Positions 1 through 9,609 of a stretch of DNA of 64,000 nt are shown here, piece by piece. The stretch comes from Corynebacterium amycolatum SK46 (GTDB lineage Bacteria; Actinomycetota; Actinomycetes; Mycobacteriales; Mycobacteriaceae): assembly GCF_000173655.1 (NCBI RefSeq), contig NZ_ABZU01000002.1:1-64000 (forward strand). The letters run 5' to 3'. Under the pieces are notes generated by a model that was given only the letters and a program-made list of their open reading frames with translations, searched no databases and was not told where the DNA came from. How positions within the stretch are numbered: the stretch's first letter is position 1; every line of letters begins with the position of its first letter. A program made the position numbers and the translations under genes.

Positions 1-69
1 CCCACATCGCATTACGCATCAAAGGAATACGCGCCAAAAAATGACGAACCAAAACCTAACCGCCAGCAG

Positions 70-378
70 TTACCTGCGGTACTCCACCCGCGTATAGGAC
101 ACACGAATCCGGGTGGTTATGCGCTGGCGGAGGTCCTCAGGGGCAGGTTGCTGGCAGCACCGGCGCAGCAGCCGTCGTATAGCTTGCTCGGAACCGAACT
201 CTTCCAAACACTGAGGGCATTTGTGAATGTGCTCCTCGAGAAAGCGGCGCTCCTCCGAATCACACTCGCCATCTAAAAATGCGTGTAGGCGCGAGTGGAC
301 ATCCTGACAGAAAGCATCTTCACAGGCGTGTCCGCGCTCTGGCGTCTGCTCCATATCTTGGCTCGACTCTCGGCTCAT
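70..378 (-). CDS. rshA: Zinc-binding anti-sigma factor, RshA/RsrA type (mycothiol-system anti-sigma)
   Basis: A 102-residue cytoplasmic protein carrying the ZAS signature H50-x3-C54-x2-C57, with further cysteines at 19, 24 and 39. Members of this family hold SigH/SigR inactive through a Zn-thiol switch and release it on disulfide or heat stress. The start codon overlaps the stop codon of the gene immediately upstream (a sigH homologue) by the ATGA arrangement, so the two are translationally coupled and their pairing as sigma/anti-sigma is well supported. Length is usual for the family. The 69 bases to its left hold no recognisable feature. Confidence 0.9.
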   Translation of the reverse strand: MSRESSQDMEQTPERGHACEDAFCQDVHSRLHAFLDGECDSEERRFLEEHIHKCPQCLEEFGSEQAIRRLLRRCCQQPAPEDLRQRITTRIRVSYTRVEYRR

Positions 379-1004
379 CGCGGAGAATCTCCCTTCTCTT
401 CTTTCAAGAATCCACGTTCCACGGCTACGTTGTGCAACGCGTCTCGGAGCTGTTTTCTTCCACGGTGGAGCCGACTCATCACAGTTCCGATGGGCGTGCC
501 CATGATTTCGGCGATTTCCTTGTAGGGCAATCCTTCGACATCGGCGTAGTAGACCACCATCCGGTAGTCCTCTTTGAGACTCATCAAAGCGTCACGAATT
601 TCCTCGTCAGGAAGCTTTTCCAGCGCTTCAACCTCTGCAGAGCGCAGCCCTAACGAAGTGTGCGACGCGGTTTCCGCGATCTGTGAATCCGTGATGTCAT
701 CGGTGGCGTACTCGGCAGGACGACGCTGCGCCTTGCGGTAGTTGTTGATGTATGCATTCGTCAAAATGCGGTAGAGCCACGCTTTCAGATTCGTGCCCGG
801 TTTGTAGGAGCAGAAGCCCTGAAAAGCCTTGATATAGGTCTCCTGCACCAGGTCTTCGGCATCGGCGGGGTTGCGTGTCATCCGAAGCGCCGCTCCATAG
901 AGCTGATCCAAAAGCGGCATGGCATCACGCTCAAAGCGCTGCGCAAGCTCCTCATCCGACTCATCAGTCCGGATGGCCGATGTTCCTGTCTGATCACCTG
1001 ACAT
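375..1004 (-). CDS. sigH: ECF RNA polymerase sigma factor SigH
   Basis: A 209-residue ECF sigma factor. Region 2 is visible around '[13 protein letters not shown]' and the adjacent '[13 protein letters not shown]', and region 4 around '[19 protein letters not shown]' near the C-terminus. It would direct transcription of thiol-oxidative and heat stress genes. I place the start at the ATG at 1004 because an AGGATAGG ribosome site lies just upstream. The open frame extends 17 codons further but that stretch ([16 protein letters not shown]) does not look like sigma sequence. It is followed by its anti-sigma gene. The neighbouring SRAP, aroA and rsgA genes match the M. tuberculosis Rv3223c region, supporting SigH rather than another ECF factor. 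Confidence 0.93.
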   Translation of the reverse strand: MSGDQTGTSAIRTDESDEELAQRFERDAMPLLDQLYGAALRMTRNPADAEDLVQETYIKAFQGFCSYKPGTNLKAWLYRILTNAYINNYRKAQRRPAEYATDDITDSQIAETASHTSLGLRSAEVEALEKLPDEEIRDALMSLKEDYRMVVYYADVEGLPYKEIAEIMGTPIGTVMSRLHRGRKQLRDALHNVAVERGFLKEEKGDSPR

Positions 1005-1102
1005 GCTACCTATCCTAAAACATCCGCACCCACGAGTCGGCCAGACCCCTGTCACCAGGCATTTCGTAGCGTGGCTGCACTGGTGTGCAACGATGGGAAA
1101 TT

Positions 1103-1615
1103 ATGTCGAAGAAGTCCGCCAAGAAGTCCGCTGCCGCCACCCCGGCCATCGCCGTCTGCCAGAACGCCGGAATCGACTTCCACGTTCACCAATTCCCCCA
1201 CGGCAGCGACAACTTCGGCGAAGAGGCCGCCTCTTGGCTGCTAGAGCACCTCGGAGTGGCGCCCGAACGCATCTTCAAAACTCTCATTATCGAGCTATCC
1301 GGCAAACGCACTGGACTGGCGATTGCAGTCGTCCCCGCCACCGGAATGCTCAACCTCAAGGCCGCCGCCGCGGCCGTCGGGGCTTCCAAGGCCACGATGG
1401 CCGACCCCCATGACGCGTCACTTGCCACCGGCTACGTTCCCGGCGGCATCTCCCCGCTTGGCGGTCGCCGCAAGCTCCCCACAGTCATTGATGAGACAGC
1501 CACTCTCGCCGACACTGTGTTCGTCTCCGGTGGTCGCCGCGGGTGGGACATCGAACTGTCACCCGCTGATCTGGTTTCGCTTTGCGACGCCACGGTCGCC
1601 GACATCGCCCGCTAA
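1103..1615 (+). CDS. ybaK: Cys-tRNA(Pro) deacylase, YbaK/EbsC family
   Basis: A 170-residue YbaK-type protein that hydrolyses cysteine mis-attached to tRNA(Pro), a trans-editing step of translation. The family motif GGISPLG lies at residues 114-120, and a lysine in 'IFKTLI' (K59) sits where the family's functional lysine is found. The start at 1103 is chosen over an ATG six codons upstream because GGGAA precedes it and the sequence then opens with the Lys-rich tail usual in actinobacterial homologues. It is transcribed divergently from sigH across about 100 bases; no SigH-type promoter could be assigned there with certainty. Confidence 0.9.
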   Translation: MSKKSAKKSAAATPAIAVCQNAGIDFHVHQFPHGSDNFGEEAASWLLEHLGVAPERIFKTLIIELSGKRTGLAIAVVPATGMLNLKAAAAAVGASKATMADPHDASLATGYVPGGISPLGGRRKLPTVIDETATLADTVFVSGGRRGWDIELSPADLVSLCDATVADIAR

Positions 1616-1654
1616 CCCTGCAGCTACTCCTGCAACCTCCCCGCTGATACGGCC

Positions 1655-2350
1655 TTAAAACAGCTCCTCGTTGTGGCCGGGTGCCGCGCCATCGGGCTCA
1701 TCCAGCAGGTGCGGCCCTTCATTCGCAACATTGCCGACGGCACGGTTGACCGGTCGGAGGGTCAGCTTGTCCACCACCTCTGCGCTGGTCATACCAACAT
1801 CTCCGTTTGCTGCCCAGGCCGAGAGATCCAACCAGTCGCTGACTTCGTCGTCGGCAAGCACGCGCGGCATACGATGATGCAGATTCGCGAGCTGTCCCAC
1901 GGCGTCGGTGGTGAGAATTGTGGCGGAGACGATATCGCCCCAACGCTCCCACAGCCCCGCGACGGTGAAAAGCGGTGCGTCATCGCCAAAGCTGACGAAG
2001 TAGGGCTGGCGATTCTTCCACTCATACCAACCGTTCATGGGGATTGCGCAGGGCAGACCATCCCGGAAAGTCGGTTTGGACTGCCAGGTTTCCGCACGGG
2101 CATTGAAGAAAGGTGTCGTTGGCACTTCGCGGGCCCACTGTGGAATTAAACCCCAGCGCACGGTGGCGGCAATGGTTCCTGTGCGGCCGGGGTGCTCGCG
2201 GGCAAGAGCAACTATTGGCATGGTTGGGCCGATGTTGTAGCGGGAGGTGGGCAACGGGCCGTCGGCACGCACGGGCGCCAAACCGGGAATCTCAGCCGTG
2301 GTGCTGAGCAGCTCTTCGGCGACTGTGAAATTGACGAAACGACCGCACAT
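1655..2350 (-). CDS. SRAP-domain protein (HMCES/YedK family), abasic-site DNA-protein crosslinker
   Basis: A 231-residue SRAP protein. After removal of Met1 the catalytic Cys2 becomes N-terminal (MCGRF), and the other active-site residues can be seen: N83 in 'FNARAET', E110 in 'GWYEWK' and H159 in 'HHRMP'. The family forms a thiazolidine crosslink with abasic sites in single-stranded DNA and protects them during replication. The start at 2350 is fixed by the need for Cys2; an in-frame start 20 codons upstream would bury that cysteine. It faces ybaK across 39 bases and is divergent from aroA across about 70 bases. This corresponds to Rv3226c in M. tuberculosis. Confidence 0.93.
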   Translation of the reverse strand: MCGRFVNFTVAEELLSTTAEIPGLAPVRADGPLPTSRYNIGPTMPIVALAREHPGRTGTIAATVRWGLIPQWAREVPTTPFFNARAETWQSKPTFRDGLPCAIPMNGWYEWKNRQPYFVSFGDDAPLFTVAGLWERWGDIVSATILTTDAVGQLANLHHRMPRVLADDEVSDWLDLSAWAANGDVGMTSAEVVDKLTLRPVNRAVGNVANEGPHLLDEPDGAAPGHNEELF

Positions 2351-2420
2351 ACCAACTGATTGTGCCGTTGACTCTCCCTCTAGTCGAGGTATGGAGTGAA
2401 AGTGTTCCATAATTGGTTGT

Positions 2421-3899
2421 GTGTGTTCCCAAAATCAGAATTGGTCCGCCCCTACTGTAAGTGTCGACGGGGCCGAAGCCGGTCGACAGCCTTTTAGCGC
2501 CACGGTGCAGATTGCCGGCTCGAAGTCGATTACGAACCGTGCCCTTGTCATCGCGGCGCTATCTTCGACACCATCGGTTATCCATGGTGCTCTGCGCTCT
2601 CGCGATACCGATCTTATGATTCGCGCACTGCAAGCCCTGGGAACTGACATCAGTGCCGACTCGACATATTCGGGTGCCCCGAACCACACGCTTCGCGTCA
2701 CTCCACGCATGCTCCGCGGTGGTGTTGTGGAATGTGGTCTCGCAGGTACGGTTATGCGCTTCGTGCCCCCTATCGCAGCTCTTGCGCAGGGTTCGGTGTT
2801 CTTCGAAGGCGACGTAGAGGCCAAGGCTCGCCCGATGTCGGCCGTGCTGGATGCGCTGCGCAGCCTCGGTGTGAACATCGCGGGCAATGGGCTTCCCTTC
2901 ACGGTCAATCCGCAGGGGCCGAATCAGGGCAACCGCCTCGGTGACTCGGTCCAAGAGCAAGATCTGCCGGACATCGGCGGCGAAGTGGAAATTGATGCTT
3001 CGGCTTCGAGCCAGTTCGTCTCTGGCCTGTTACTGTCAGCACCGCGCTATGGCCGTGGCCTGGTACTTCGCCCGACCGGTGAGATTCCTTCCCGCCCGCA
3101 CATTGACATGACCCTGGACATGCTTCGCGAGGCCGGTGTACAGATCGAGGAGACCACGGCCGACACACCTGAGGGACCACGCACAACGTTCTCCATTCAC
3201 CCCACCGAAATGATCGGTCGCACCTGGCAGGTCGAACCCGACCTGTCTAACGCCGCCGCCTTCCTGGCCGCTGCGGCTGTCACTGGTGGCAGCGTCACCG
3301 TGCCCGACTGGCCAGAGCACACCACGCAGCCGGGCGACCGCATCCGCGAGATCTTCACCGCTATGGGCGCTACCGTGACGTTCAACCGTCACGAGGGCGG
3401 TCGCACCAGCCTCACCGTCGTGGGCCCAAAGCCGTCGGAGCTCCGCGGAATCACGATGGACATGTCCGAGATTGGCGAGCTGACCCCGACGGTCGCCGCC
3501 ATCGCAGCGCTGGCCACTACCCGCACCGAGCTGACGGGTATCGCACACCTGCGCGGTCACGAGACCAACCGTCTTGCCGCGCTCACCACGGAAATCAACG
3601 GCCTCGGCGGTCGCGCGACCGAGCTTGACGACGGCATTGCGATCGACCCCGTTCCGCTCCACGGTGGCCTCTGGCACAGCTACGCCGATCATCGAATGGC
3701 CACCGCTGGTGCCATTGTTGGCCTGCGCACGGAGGGCGTGGAAGTCGAAAATATCGGTACCACTGCTAAGACCATGCCTGGATTCGACCTGCGCTGGCTG
3801 GAGATGCTCGGACTGGCCTCCCCCAGCCCTAGCTCGTTGGAAAAGTCAGTCGAAGCTCGACTTGATGGTGTGGACAACGGAACCGAGGCAGGGAAATAA
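2421..3899 (+). CDS. aroA: 3-phosphoshikimate 1-carboxyvinyltransferase (EPSP synthase)
   Basis: A 492-residue EPSP synthase that joins PEP to shikimate-3-phosphate in the chorismate pathway. The substrate-binding motif GSKSITNR is at residues 33-40 and LAGTVMRF at 107-114; the late motif 'YADHRMA' is also present. The GTG at 2421 is the only usable start because an in-frame stop lies at 2397-2399. The protein is longer than the 430-450 residues usual for the family, mainly through an N-terminal lead, internal insertions and a charged C-terminal tail ending in 'NGTEAGK'. It is separated by two bases from the downstream rsgA, so the pair is an operon. Confidence 0.96.
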   Translation: MCSQNQNWSAPTVSVDGAEAGRQPFSATVQIAGSKSITNRALVIAALSSTPSVIHGALRSRDTDLMIRALQALGTDISADSTYSGAPNHTLRVTPRMLRGGVVECGLAGTVMRFVPPIAALAQGSVFFEGDVEAKARPMSAVLDALRSLGVNIAGNGLPFTVNPQGPNQGNRLGDSVQEQDLPDIGGEVEIDASASSQFVSGLLLSAPRYGRGLVLRPTGEIPSRPHIDMTLDMLREAGVQIEETTADTPEGPRTTFSIHPTEMIGRTWQVEPDLSNAAAFLAAAAVTGGSVTVPDWPEHTTQPGDRIREIFTAMGATVTFNRHEGGRTSLTVVGPKPSELRGITMDMSEIGELTPTVAAIAALATTRTELTGIAHLRGHETNRLAALTTEINGLGGRATELDDGIAIDPVPLHGGLWHSYADHRMATAGAIVGLRTEGVEVENIGTTAKTMPGFDLRWLEMLGLASPSPSSLEKSVEARLDGVDNGTEAGK

Positions 3900-3901
3900 C
3901 A

Positions 3902-4948
3902 GTGGCGGCACGCAGGCGTGGACGGCAATGGGACGAGTCCGATGTACGCATCCGCCCCGGTAAAGGGTCACGGCCACGGACGAAGGATCGCCCCAGCCAC
4001 GCCGATGCCCAGTGGGGCATGGTGGTGACCAAGGATCGTGGTCGTTGGGGTGTAGTCCTCGACAACACCCCAGATATTGCAGTGACATGCATGCGTGCCC
4101 GCGAGCTCGGCCGTACCAATATCGTTGTCGGTGACCGCGTCGGTGTCGTAGGCGATGTCAGCGGCCGTGAGGGCACGCTGGCTCGCATCGTCAAGCTGGC
4201 AGAACGCAGCACGGTTTTGCGTCGCACCGCCGATGACAACGACCCGTATGAGCGCATTGTCGTCGCCAATGCCGGCCTGCTGCTCATTGTCTGCGCAGTC
4301 GCTGATCCTGAGCCCCGCACCGGTTTTGTCGAACGCGCGCTGGTCGCGGCCTACGCCGGCGGTGTCCGTCCCGTGCTCTGTCTGACTAAGTCCGATCTGG
4401 CTGACCCACAGGAATTTGCCGGGGAGTTCTCAGCGCTCGGAGTGGATGTCGTTGTCTGCGGTATCAACGATGACTTGGCTCCCCTGTTAGAGCTCATCGA
4501 TGTTCCAGGGCGTGTGACAGCTTTGGTTGGGCATTCCGGTGTGGGTAAATCCACCCTCGTCAACCGGATTGTTCCCGAAGCCAACCGTGAGACTGGCGAA
4601 GTCAGTGGTGTGGGCAAGGGGCGCCATACCTCCACGCAGTCGGTGGCGCTGATGTTGCCGTCGGAAAGCGCAGGGGACGCGACATCGTGGATTATTGATA
4701 CCCCAGGTATTCGTTCCTTTGGACTGGCGCATGTGACCCCGGAGACGCTGCTGGCGGCATTTCCAGATATTCAGGCGGCGACAGACGAGTGTCCGCGTGG
4801 CTGTACGCATCTGGGGCCTCCTGCGGATCCGGAGTGTGCCCTCGACAAGCTGGAGGGAGTTCAGCATCGTCGAGCGATGGCCGTGCGTCGTCTACTCAGC
4901 GCCATCGGCGACAACGAGGACTGGGAGCTGGACATTGAAAGGGACTAG
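3902..4948 (+). CDS. rsgA: Ribosome small-subunit-dependent GTPase RsgA
   Basis: A 348-residue circularly permuted GTPase that assists late 30S subunit maturation. The permuted order is visible: TKSD (G4) at 162-165 comes before the P-loop GHSGVGKST at 210-218 and DTPG (G3) at 266-269. An N-terminal OB-like region precedes it, and a C-terminal zinc site is made by C297, C301, H303 and C312. The GTG start lies two bases after the aroA stop. The aroA-rsgA pairing is the usual arrangement in mycobacteria and corynebacteria (Rv3227-Rv3228). Confidence 0.93.
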   Translation: MAARRRGRQWDESDVRIRPGKGSRPRTKDRPSHADAQWGMVVTKDRGRWGVVLDNTPDIAVTCMRARELGRTNIVVGDRVGVVGDVSGREGTLARIVKLAERSTVLRRTADDNDPYERIVVANAGLLLIVCAVADPEPRTGFVERALVAAYAGGVRPVLCLTKSDLADPQEFAGEFSALGVDVVVCGINDDLAPLLELIDVPGRVTALVGHSGVGKSTLVNRIVPEANRETGEVSGVGKGRHTSTQSVALMLPSESAGDATSWIIDTPGIRSFGLAHVTPETLLAAFPDIQAATDECPRGCTHLGPPADPECALDKLEGVQHRRAMAVRRLLSAIGDNEDWELDIERD

Positions 4949-6320
4949 CCGCGCTGATTCTCCGGAAACGCCCGCTGAAGCCTCGGAAAATTCTACCCCG
5001 GCGAAGGATAACTCCGGTCTCTACCCCGCTCCCGGCAGTTGGATTCGGCTGTGCATCTATACACTGATTGTCGGACTTGCCACGGGTCTCGGTGCAGCCG
5101 GCCTCGCACTAATAATGCACGGGATCGAGTACGCAGTTTACGGACAACATGAGGGCGACGTAGCCGTCGTGACCGATGGCACCACTGGCCTCCAACGCTT
5201 TGTCGGAATTGTGTTGGCGGGACTGATTGCAGGACCGATGTGGGCAGCGCTGCGCAAAAAGGCCACGCCCATTGAGAGCGTTGAGGCAGGCATGAACGGT
5301 CGACTCATGCCGGTGTGGTCAACCCTGGTCAATGTGTTTTTGCAGATGGGGACTGTGGCCGCGGGTGCGTCGATGGGACGTGAGAATGCCCCGCGGGAAC
5401 TCGGTGCGATGGTGGCTTCACAGATGTCGCATCGACTGCATATCGATCCGCTACACCGCCGATTTTTAGTCGCAGCGGCAGCCGGCGCTGGACTCGGCGC
5501 GATTTACCACATCCCGCTGGCCGGGGCGGTTTTCTCCTTGGAGATTCTACTGGGCTCACTGAGCATTACTGCCGTGATGGTAGTACTGGCGTGTTCGGCC
5601 ATTGCCACAGTGACTTCGGGCATCGTGGTCGGCAGCAGCCCGCTCTACAGTCCAATCAATCTCTCTGACGGCTGGGGAAATCTCGGGGCGGCACTACTAC
5701 TCGGCGTTATCTGCGGTGCCATCGGCTACGCATTCCGCATTGTCACTTCACGGGTGATGGACAAGGCGCCAACCGGCTGGCATTCTGCCTGGGCCATTCC
5801 CCTCGCGTTCACTCTCGTTGGTGTGATGTCGCTGTGGGTTCCAGAAGTGTTGGGCAATGGCCGCATCGCTGCGACCACAGTTCTCATGGATCGTCCACTG
5901 CTGGGGTTTGCGGTCATGCTACTGATTGCCAAAACCGTCGCAGTGCTGGTGACCTTCCGTTCCGGTGCCGTCGGCGGTCTATTGACTCCGGGCTTTGCCC
6001 TCGGCGCACTCAGCGGTTTCATCATCGGCTGCTTCGTGCAGCCATTAATGCCCTCAATCCCGCTCAGCGACTTCGCAATTCTCGGTGCAGCCGCGTTCCT
6101 ATCGGCATCCATGGCCGCCCCACTATTCGCACTAATCGTGACCGTGGAGTTCACCGGCCAGAACTCTTCGGCTTATCTGGCTCTCTTCCTCGCTGCGGCC
6201 ACGGCAGCGCTGACCGTGACCATGATTCGCGCCTGGCTGCGGCTCCCCCACAAGCAATCAATGCCATGGAACCGCGAACCGGCAGTCGCAGCTGCGGTCC
6301 GCAAGAGGATTGAGGACTAA
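4935..6320 (+). CDS. ClC-family chloride channel or Cl-/H+ antiporter
   Basis: A polytopic membrane protein of about 461 residues with the ClC fold. The gating-glutamate motif reads GRENAPRELGA instead of the common GREGPxVQ, keeping the Arg-Glu pair, and the later selectivity-filter motif is 'GGLLTPGFALGA'. I chose the TTG at 4935, which overlaps the end of rsgA by 14 bases, because GGGAG lies at proper spacing upstream; the open frame runs back to 4797 but that part is a shadow of rsgA. The N-terminal 40 residues are hydrophilic. The gene ends in a 4-base convergent overlap with the desaturase gene. Transported ion and direction cannot be told from sequence. Confidence 0.8.
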   Translation: MKGTSRADSPETPAEASENSTPAKDNSGLYPAPGSWIRLCIYTLIVGLATGLGAAGLALIMHGIEYAVYGQHEGDVAVVTDGTTGLQRFVGIVLAGLIAGPMWAALRKKATPIESVEAGMNGRLMPVWSTLVNVFLQMGTVAAGASMGRENAPRELGAMVASQMSHRLHIDPLHRRFLVAAAAGAGLGAIYHIPLAGAVFSLEILLGSLSITAVMVVLACSAIATVTSGIVVGSSPLYSPINLSDGWGNLGAALLLGVICGAIGYAFRIVTSRVMDKAPTGWHSAWAIPLAFTLVGVMSLWVPEVLGNGRIAATTVLMDRPLLGFAVMLLIAKTVAVLVTFRSGAVGGLLTPGFALGALSGFIIGCFVQPLMPSIPLSDFAILGAAAFLSASMAAPLFALIVTVEFTGQNSSAYLALFLAAATAALTVTMIRAWLRLPHKQSMPWNREPAVAAAVRKRIED

Positions 6321-7657
6321 CCGCGCGCAGTAGTGTGCGTTGAGCGACCTGTGTAGGCCCGGACAATGTCCCGGACGCCTGGGCGAAGACGGCGGAGCAT
6401 TCGCAGGCCCGTCGCTAAGCCCTTGCGTTGCGTGGAACCGGACTGGAGCTCCGCTTCAACCTGCGGATACTTCTTGAACGCCGCCTCCGAACGGACCTCT
6501 GGGGCGTTGTCCGGGTCAGCGATTAAGAAACGATCCGGCAGCGACAACTTCAACAGCGTGCGCTGGACCTGGAAGAACTGCTTCGGGAACGACCCCGTGT
6601 TGTATGGCAGGTCGTATTCCCGGCAAATCTGCTGAACCTGCTTCGAAATCTGCGCGAGCCTGTTGGATGGCATGTCCGGGAAGAGGTGGTGCTCAATCTG
6701 GTAATTCAGATTTCCCGAAAGCACCGACAACGCCAGCCCACCGTGGAAGTTCGCCGAGCCCAGCATTTGGCGCAAATACCACTCGCTCTTGTCCTCGGTG
6801 TTGTACTGCTCCTTGGTGAAAGTCTCGGCATCATCCGGGAAGTGCCCACAGAAGATTACAGCGTAGGCCCACAGATTACGGGCGAGGTTGGCCATCATGT
6901 TCGCAAATGCCACTTCGCGGTAACGCGGACCCGCCATCGCCGGGAAGAGAACGTAGTCCTTGAGCACCTGGCGCCCCGACTTGTTGAGAACCTCCATGAG
7001 CTGCGGTCGGGCCTCATCCCAGGATTTCTTGCCTGCGAACACGCGCCCGAGCTCGACGTCGTAGAAGGCCACTGCCCATTGGAAAAGGCTGGCCAACACC
7101 ACGTTTGACATCGGCTGCAGCAGCGTCGATGGCTTCCAACGGCGGTCACGAGTCACACGGAGAATGCCATATCCCACATCGTTGTCCATACCGAGCACGT
7201 TGGTGTACTTGTGGTGGACAAAGTTGTGGGAGTGCTTCCACCCGCTGGATGGGCAGGAATTGTCCCACTCCCAGGTGGCCGAGTGAATCTCGGGGTCATT
7301 CATCCAGTCCCACTGACCGTGCATGGTGTTGTGGCCGATTTCGAGGTTTTCCAAAATCTTTGCCAGCCCCAGCGCTGAGGCACCCGCCCATTTGAAACCC
7401 CAGTGTGCGGTGTTCTTCCACGACTTCGGCAGCATCCCCAATTTGTTCAGGGCCATGCCTGCGGTCGGCACCATCAGCAGACCTCGACCAGTCACCTCAA
7501 GGGTGCGCTGAATGCGGATGAGCGTGCGGATGTAGCGAGCATCCTTTTGCCCCAGTGAATCGCGGTGTTGCTTTTCGATTTCCGCAAACCGACGCCCAAT
7601 CTCTGCGACATCTTCTTCGCTTAAGTGCGCATACGATGCGATATCGGAAATTGCCAT
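6317..7657 (-). CDS. Membrane fatty-acid desaturase, DesA3-like
   Basis: A 446-residue di-iron membrane desaturase. The three histidine clusters are visible: HNTMH at 109-113, HSHNFVHH at 142-149 and EHHLFP at 322-327, plus a lone H271 in a hydrophobic stretch. The family introduces a cis double bond into acyl chains using O2 and electrons from a reductase. The preceding gene encodes a ferredoxin-type reductase, the same pairing as DesA3 (Rv3229c) with Rv3230c, where stearoyl-CoA is desaturated to oleoyl-CoA. The exact substrate here is inferred from that synteny. Its stop overlaps that of the ClC gene. Confidence 0.9.
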   Translation of the reverse strand: MAISDIASYAHLSEEDVAEIGRRFAEIEKQHRDSLGQKDARYIRTLIRIQRTLEVTGRGLLMVPTAGMALNKLGMLPKSWKNTAHWGFKWAGASALGLAKILENLEIGHNTMHGQWDWMNDPEIHSATWEWDNSCPSSGWKHSHNFVHHKYTNVLGMDNDVGYGILRVTRDRRWKPSTLLQPMSNVVLASLFQWAVAFYDVELGRVFAGKKSWDEARPQLMEVLNKSGRQVLKDYVLFPAMAGPRYREVAFANMMANLARNLWAYAVIFCGHFPDDAETFTKEQYNTEDKSEWYLRQMLGSANFHGGLALSVLSGNLNYQIEHHLFPDMPSNRLAQISKQVQQICREYDLPYNTGSFPKQFFQVQRTLLKLSLPDRFLIADPDNAPEVRSEAAFKKYPQVEAELQSGSTQRKGLATGLRMLRRLRPGVRDIVRAYTGRSTHTTARG

Positions 7658-7726
7658 GGGAAGAGTCCCAACTCCTTTAGGTAGTTTCTCCTGGTTAATG
7701 CAGGTTGAGATAGATGTGGGGCGACC

Positions 7727-8791
7727 TTACAGTTCGATACGCGCGTGCCCCGCCGGCGCACAGACGCACGTTCGGACCCGCTCCCCCGCCACAAACGTCG
7801 CACCGGTGCGGATGTCCCGCGCTGCGCCGTCGGAGAGTTGCTGCACGCACGTCGCACAAATTCCCATCCGACAGCCGTACGGCAGGTCGACCCCGACGCT
7901 CTCGGCCGCCTCCAGGATGGTGGTTGCACCATCTACGTCGATATCGCCTCGACTGCCGAGACTCACCGTGCCACCGACATCTTCCGCCGCCGAGCGGTCA
8001 ACGGTGAAATGTTCCGTCCGCAGCCCGGGAAACTCCGGCTCAAGATTTTTCAGCAGTTCAACCGGACCACAGGCATAGGCGCTTGCCGACGATGCCAGCG
8101 CTCCAAAGTCGGCAATGATGTCGGTAACCGCCGCAGCGTCAATCCGCGGCTGCGTCTCCGTATTCCGGGCATGCAAGCGATACTTCAACGCGCTAGTAGT
8201 ACTGCGCTGTTCCAGCTCGCGAAGCTCATTGACAAACACAGCTTCTGCCTCGCCGCGGTAGGAGTGGATGTGCTCGACTTCCACTGAAGCATTGCGAGCT
8301 GATAGATCACGCAGCATGGAAATCACAGGAGTTACGCCGGAGCCTGCGGTAACAAACGCAATGCGGGCTGGGAGCGGCTCCGGAAGATGGAAATCCCCAG
8401 CCGGGGCAGCCAGGCGGACGACAGTACCCGGCTTTACATTGGCGACGAGGTGTTGGGACACGTACCCGTCGTTGAGCGCACGGATGTTGATAGTCAGCAG
8501 CCCGTCATGAGGCCGCGGTGCATTTGTCAGCGAGTAGGAACGCCACAGGTATTTCCCCTTGACCTCTACGCCGAGTCCGATGAACTGGCCTGGTTTGAAG
8601 TCTGTTGGCATCCCCCAACCCGGACGGATTATCAACTCTGCTGAAGTCGGAGATGTGGGATTAATGGCCTCAATCTGGCCGCGCAGCTCGCGACTTGACC
8701 ACAGCGGATTTAGCAAATGCGTGTAGTCATCGGGCAAAAGTGGCGTGGATAAATGCTTGAATACCCGGGAAACTTTGGTCTTAAGCCCCAT
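7727..8791 (-). CDS. Flavin/2Fe-2S oxidoreductase, electron donor to the desaturase
   Basis: A 354-residue protein with an FNR-type FAD domain (RSYS at 84-87), an NAD(P) domain (GSGVTP) and a C-terminal plant-type 2Fe-2S domain whose ligands are C307, C312, C315 and C342 or C344. It would carry electrons from NAD(P)H to the di-iron desaturase encoded 69 bases downstream. Its homologue Rv3230c is the known partner of DesA3. The two genes form an operon whose promoter should lie in the 326-base upstream gap. Confidence 0.9.
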   Translation of the reverse strand: MGLKTKVSRVFKHLSTPLLPDDYTHLLNPLWSSRELRGQIEAINPTSPTSAELIIRPGWGMPTDFKPGQFIGLGVEVKGKYLWRSYSLTNAPRPHDGLLTINIRALNDGYVSQHLVANVKPGTVVRLAAPAGDFHLPEPLPARIAFVTAGSGVTPVISMLRDLSARNASVEVEHIHSYRGEAEAVFVNELRELEQRSTTSALKYRLHARNTETQPRIDAAAVTDIIADFGALASSASAYACGPVELLKNLEPEFPGLRTEHFTVDRSAAEDVGGTVSLGSRGDIDVDGATTILEAAESVGVDLPYGCRMGICATCVQQLSDGAARDIRTGATFVAGERVRTCVCAPAGHARIEL

Positions 8792-9117
8792 TCTTAGCCC
8801 TCCTGACTGTCACGGACGAACTAGTAATAACACTGTTCATCAGCGGCCATGCCCCAACCGATTCATTATTACGTGTCCGTAGGTTACTTAGACGTAGACT
8901 ACGGAGCGGTAAGTTATTGGTCAAGAGAAACAAATGATTTTGACACAAATAGTGAAATTGTCATTACCCCCACTCCCGTGCGAAGTACCCCTTTGACATG
9001 GAGCTTATCCACACAAAACAATCCCGCCTCTCATACCCCCGCATTAAAAACTTGTGTCATACAAAAAGGGACTGGGTTCCTAACCCAGTCCCCTTCATCA
9101 ACGCCAAGCACGCGCTA
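8792..9117. promoter_or_regulatory. Intergenic region upstream of the reductase-desaturase operon
   Basis: No gene is seen in these 326 bases. The right end holds the terminator of the small gene to the right (9068-9092). The left part must contain the promoter of the reductase-desaturase pair and is AT-richer than its surroundings. It holds an 11-base palindrome CGTAGACTACG at 8893-8903, flanked by TTAC/GTAA, which is a candidate operator for an acyl-responsive regulator. No regulator gene is adjacent. Confidence 0.4.
9068..9092 (-). terminator. Rho-independent terminator
   Basis: A perfect 11-bp stem (GGGACTGGGTT paired with AACCCAGTCCC) with a three-base loop, followed on the minus strand by five T residues. 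It lies 25 bases after the stop of the gene ending at 9118 and closes the two-gene unit 10019-9118. Confidence 0.9.
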
Positions 9118-9609
9118 CTACAGGAAGTCGACCACCATGCCGAGCTCAGCTACGTCGTACCACGCCAGCGGGATCTCCAGCGCATCGCCGACAGTGAGCT
9201 CCGCATCCTCGTCACCGAGATCTGCCTTATCGACGGCATCAATCGCAGCCTCAACCTTGCTTTCCGCCTCTTCCACATCAATGTGGAGCGCTGCAACGTC
9301 GGCAAGCGAAATTGGGCCGCCGACCTTAACCACAGCATCTCCCATGTCCGACTGCGGCTCCGCCTCAACATCGACGGAAATGACCACTCGGCGGTGCGGG
9401 AACTTCTCTTCTGCGGCATCGAGCAGACGGAGCGACGCACGCGCAGCCTCATCAAAGGCTACATCTGCCAGTTCCTCGTCATCGCCCTCAGTAAAGAATT
9501 CGCGCAGCGCTTCAGTGACAGCAAAGCCCCAACCACCGCGGGCGTGGAAGAGCTCATTCTCCTTCAGCGCCTCAAGCATGGAGAAAGTCGCTGGGATATA
9601 GACACGCAT
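9118..9609 (-). CDS. Conserved hypothetical protein, Rv3231c-like (DUF6912 type)
   Basis: A 163-residue acidic soluble protein beginning MRVYIPATFSMLEAL, an opening shared by actinobacterial homologues of M. tuberculosis Rv3231c. It has no signal peptide, membrane segment or catalytic motif that I can recognise. A Glu/Asp/Ala-rich helical region spans the middle. Its start overlaps the stop of the upstream HAD-like gene (TAATG), so the two are coupled. Function unknown; the family name is from memory and the position next to the desaturase pair matches the mycobacterial order. Confidence 0.75.
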   Translation of the reverse strand: MRVYIPATFSMLEALKENELFHARGGWGFAVTEALREFFTEGDDEELADVAFDEAARASLRLLDAAEEKFPHRRVVISVDVEAEPQSDMGDAVVKVGGPISLADVAALHIDVEEAESKVEAAIDAVDKADLGDEDAELTVGDALEIPLAWYDVAELGMVVDFL

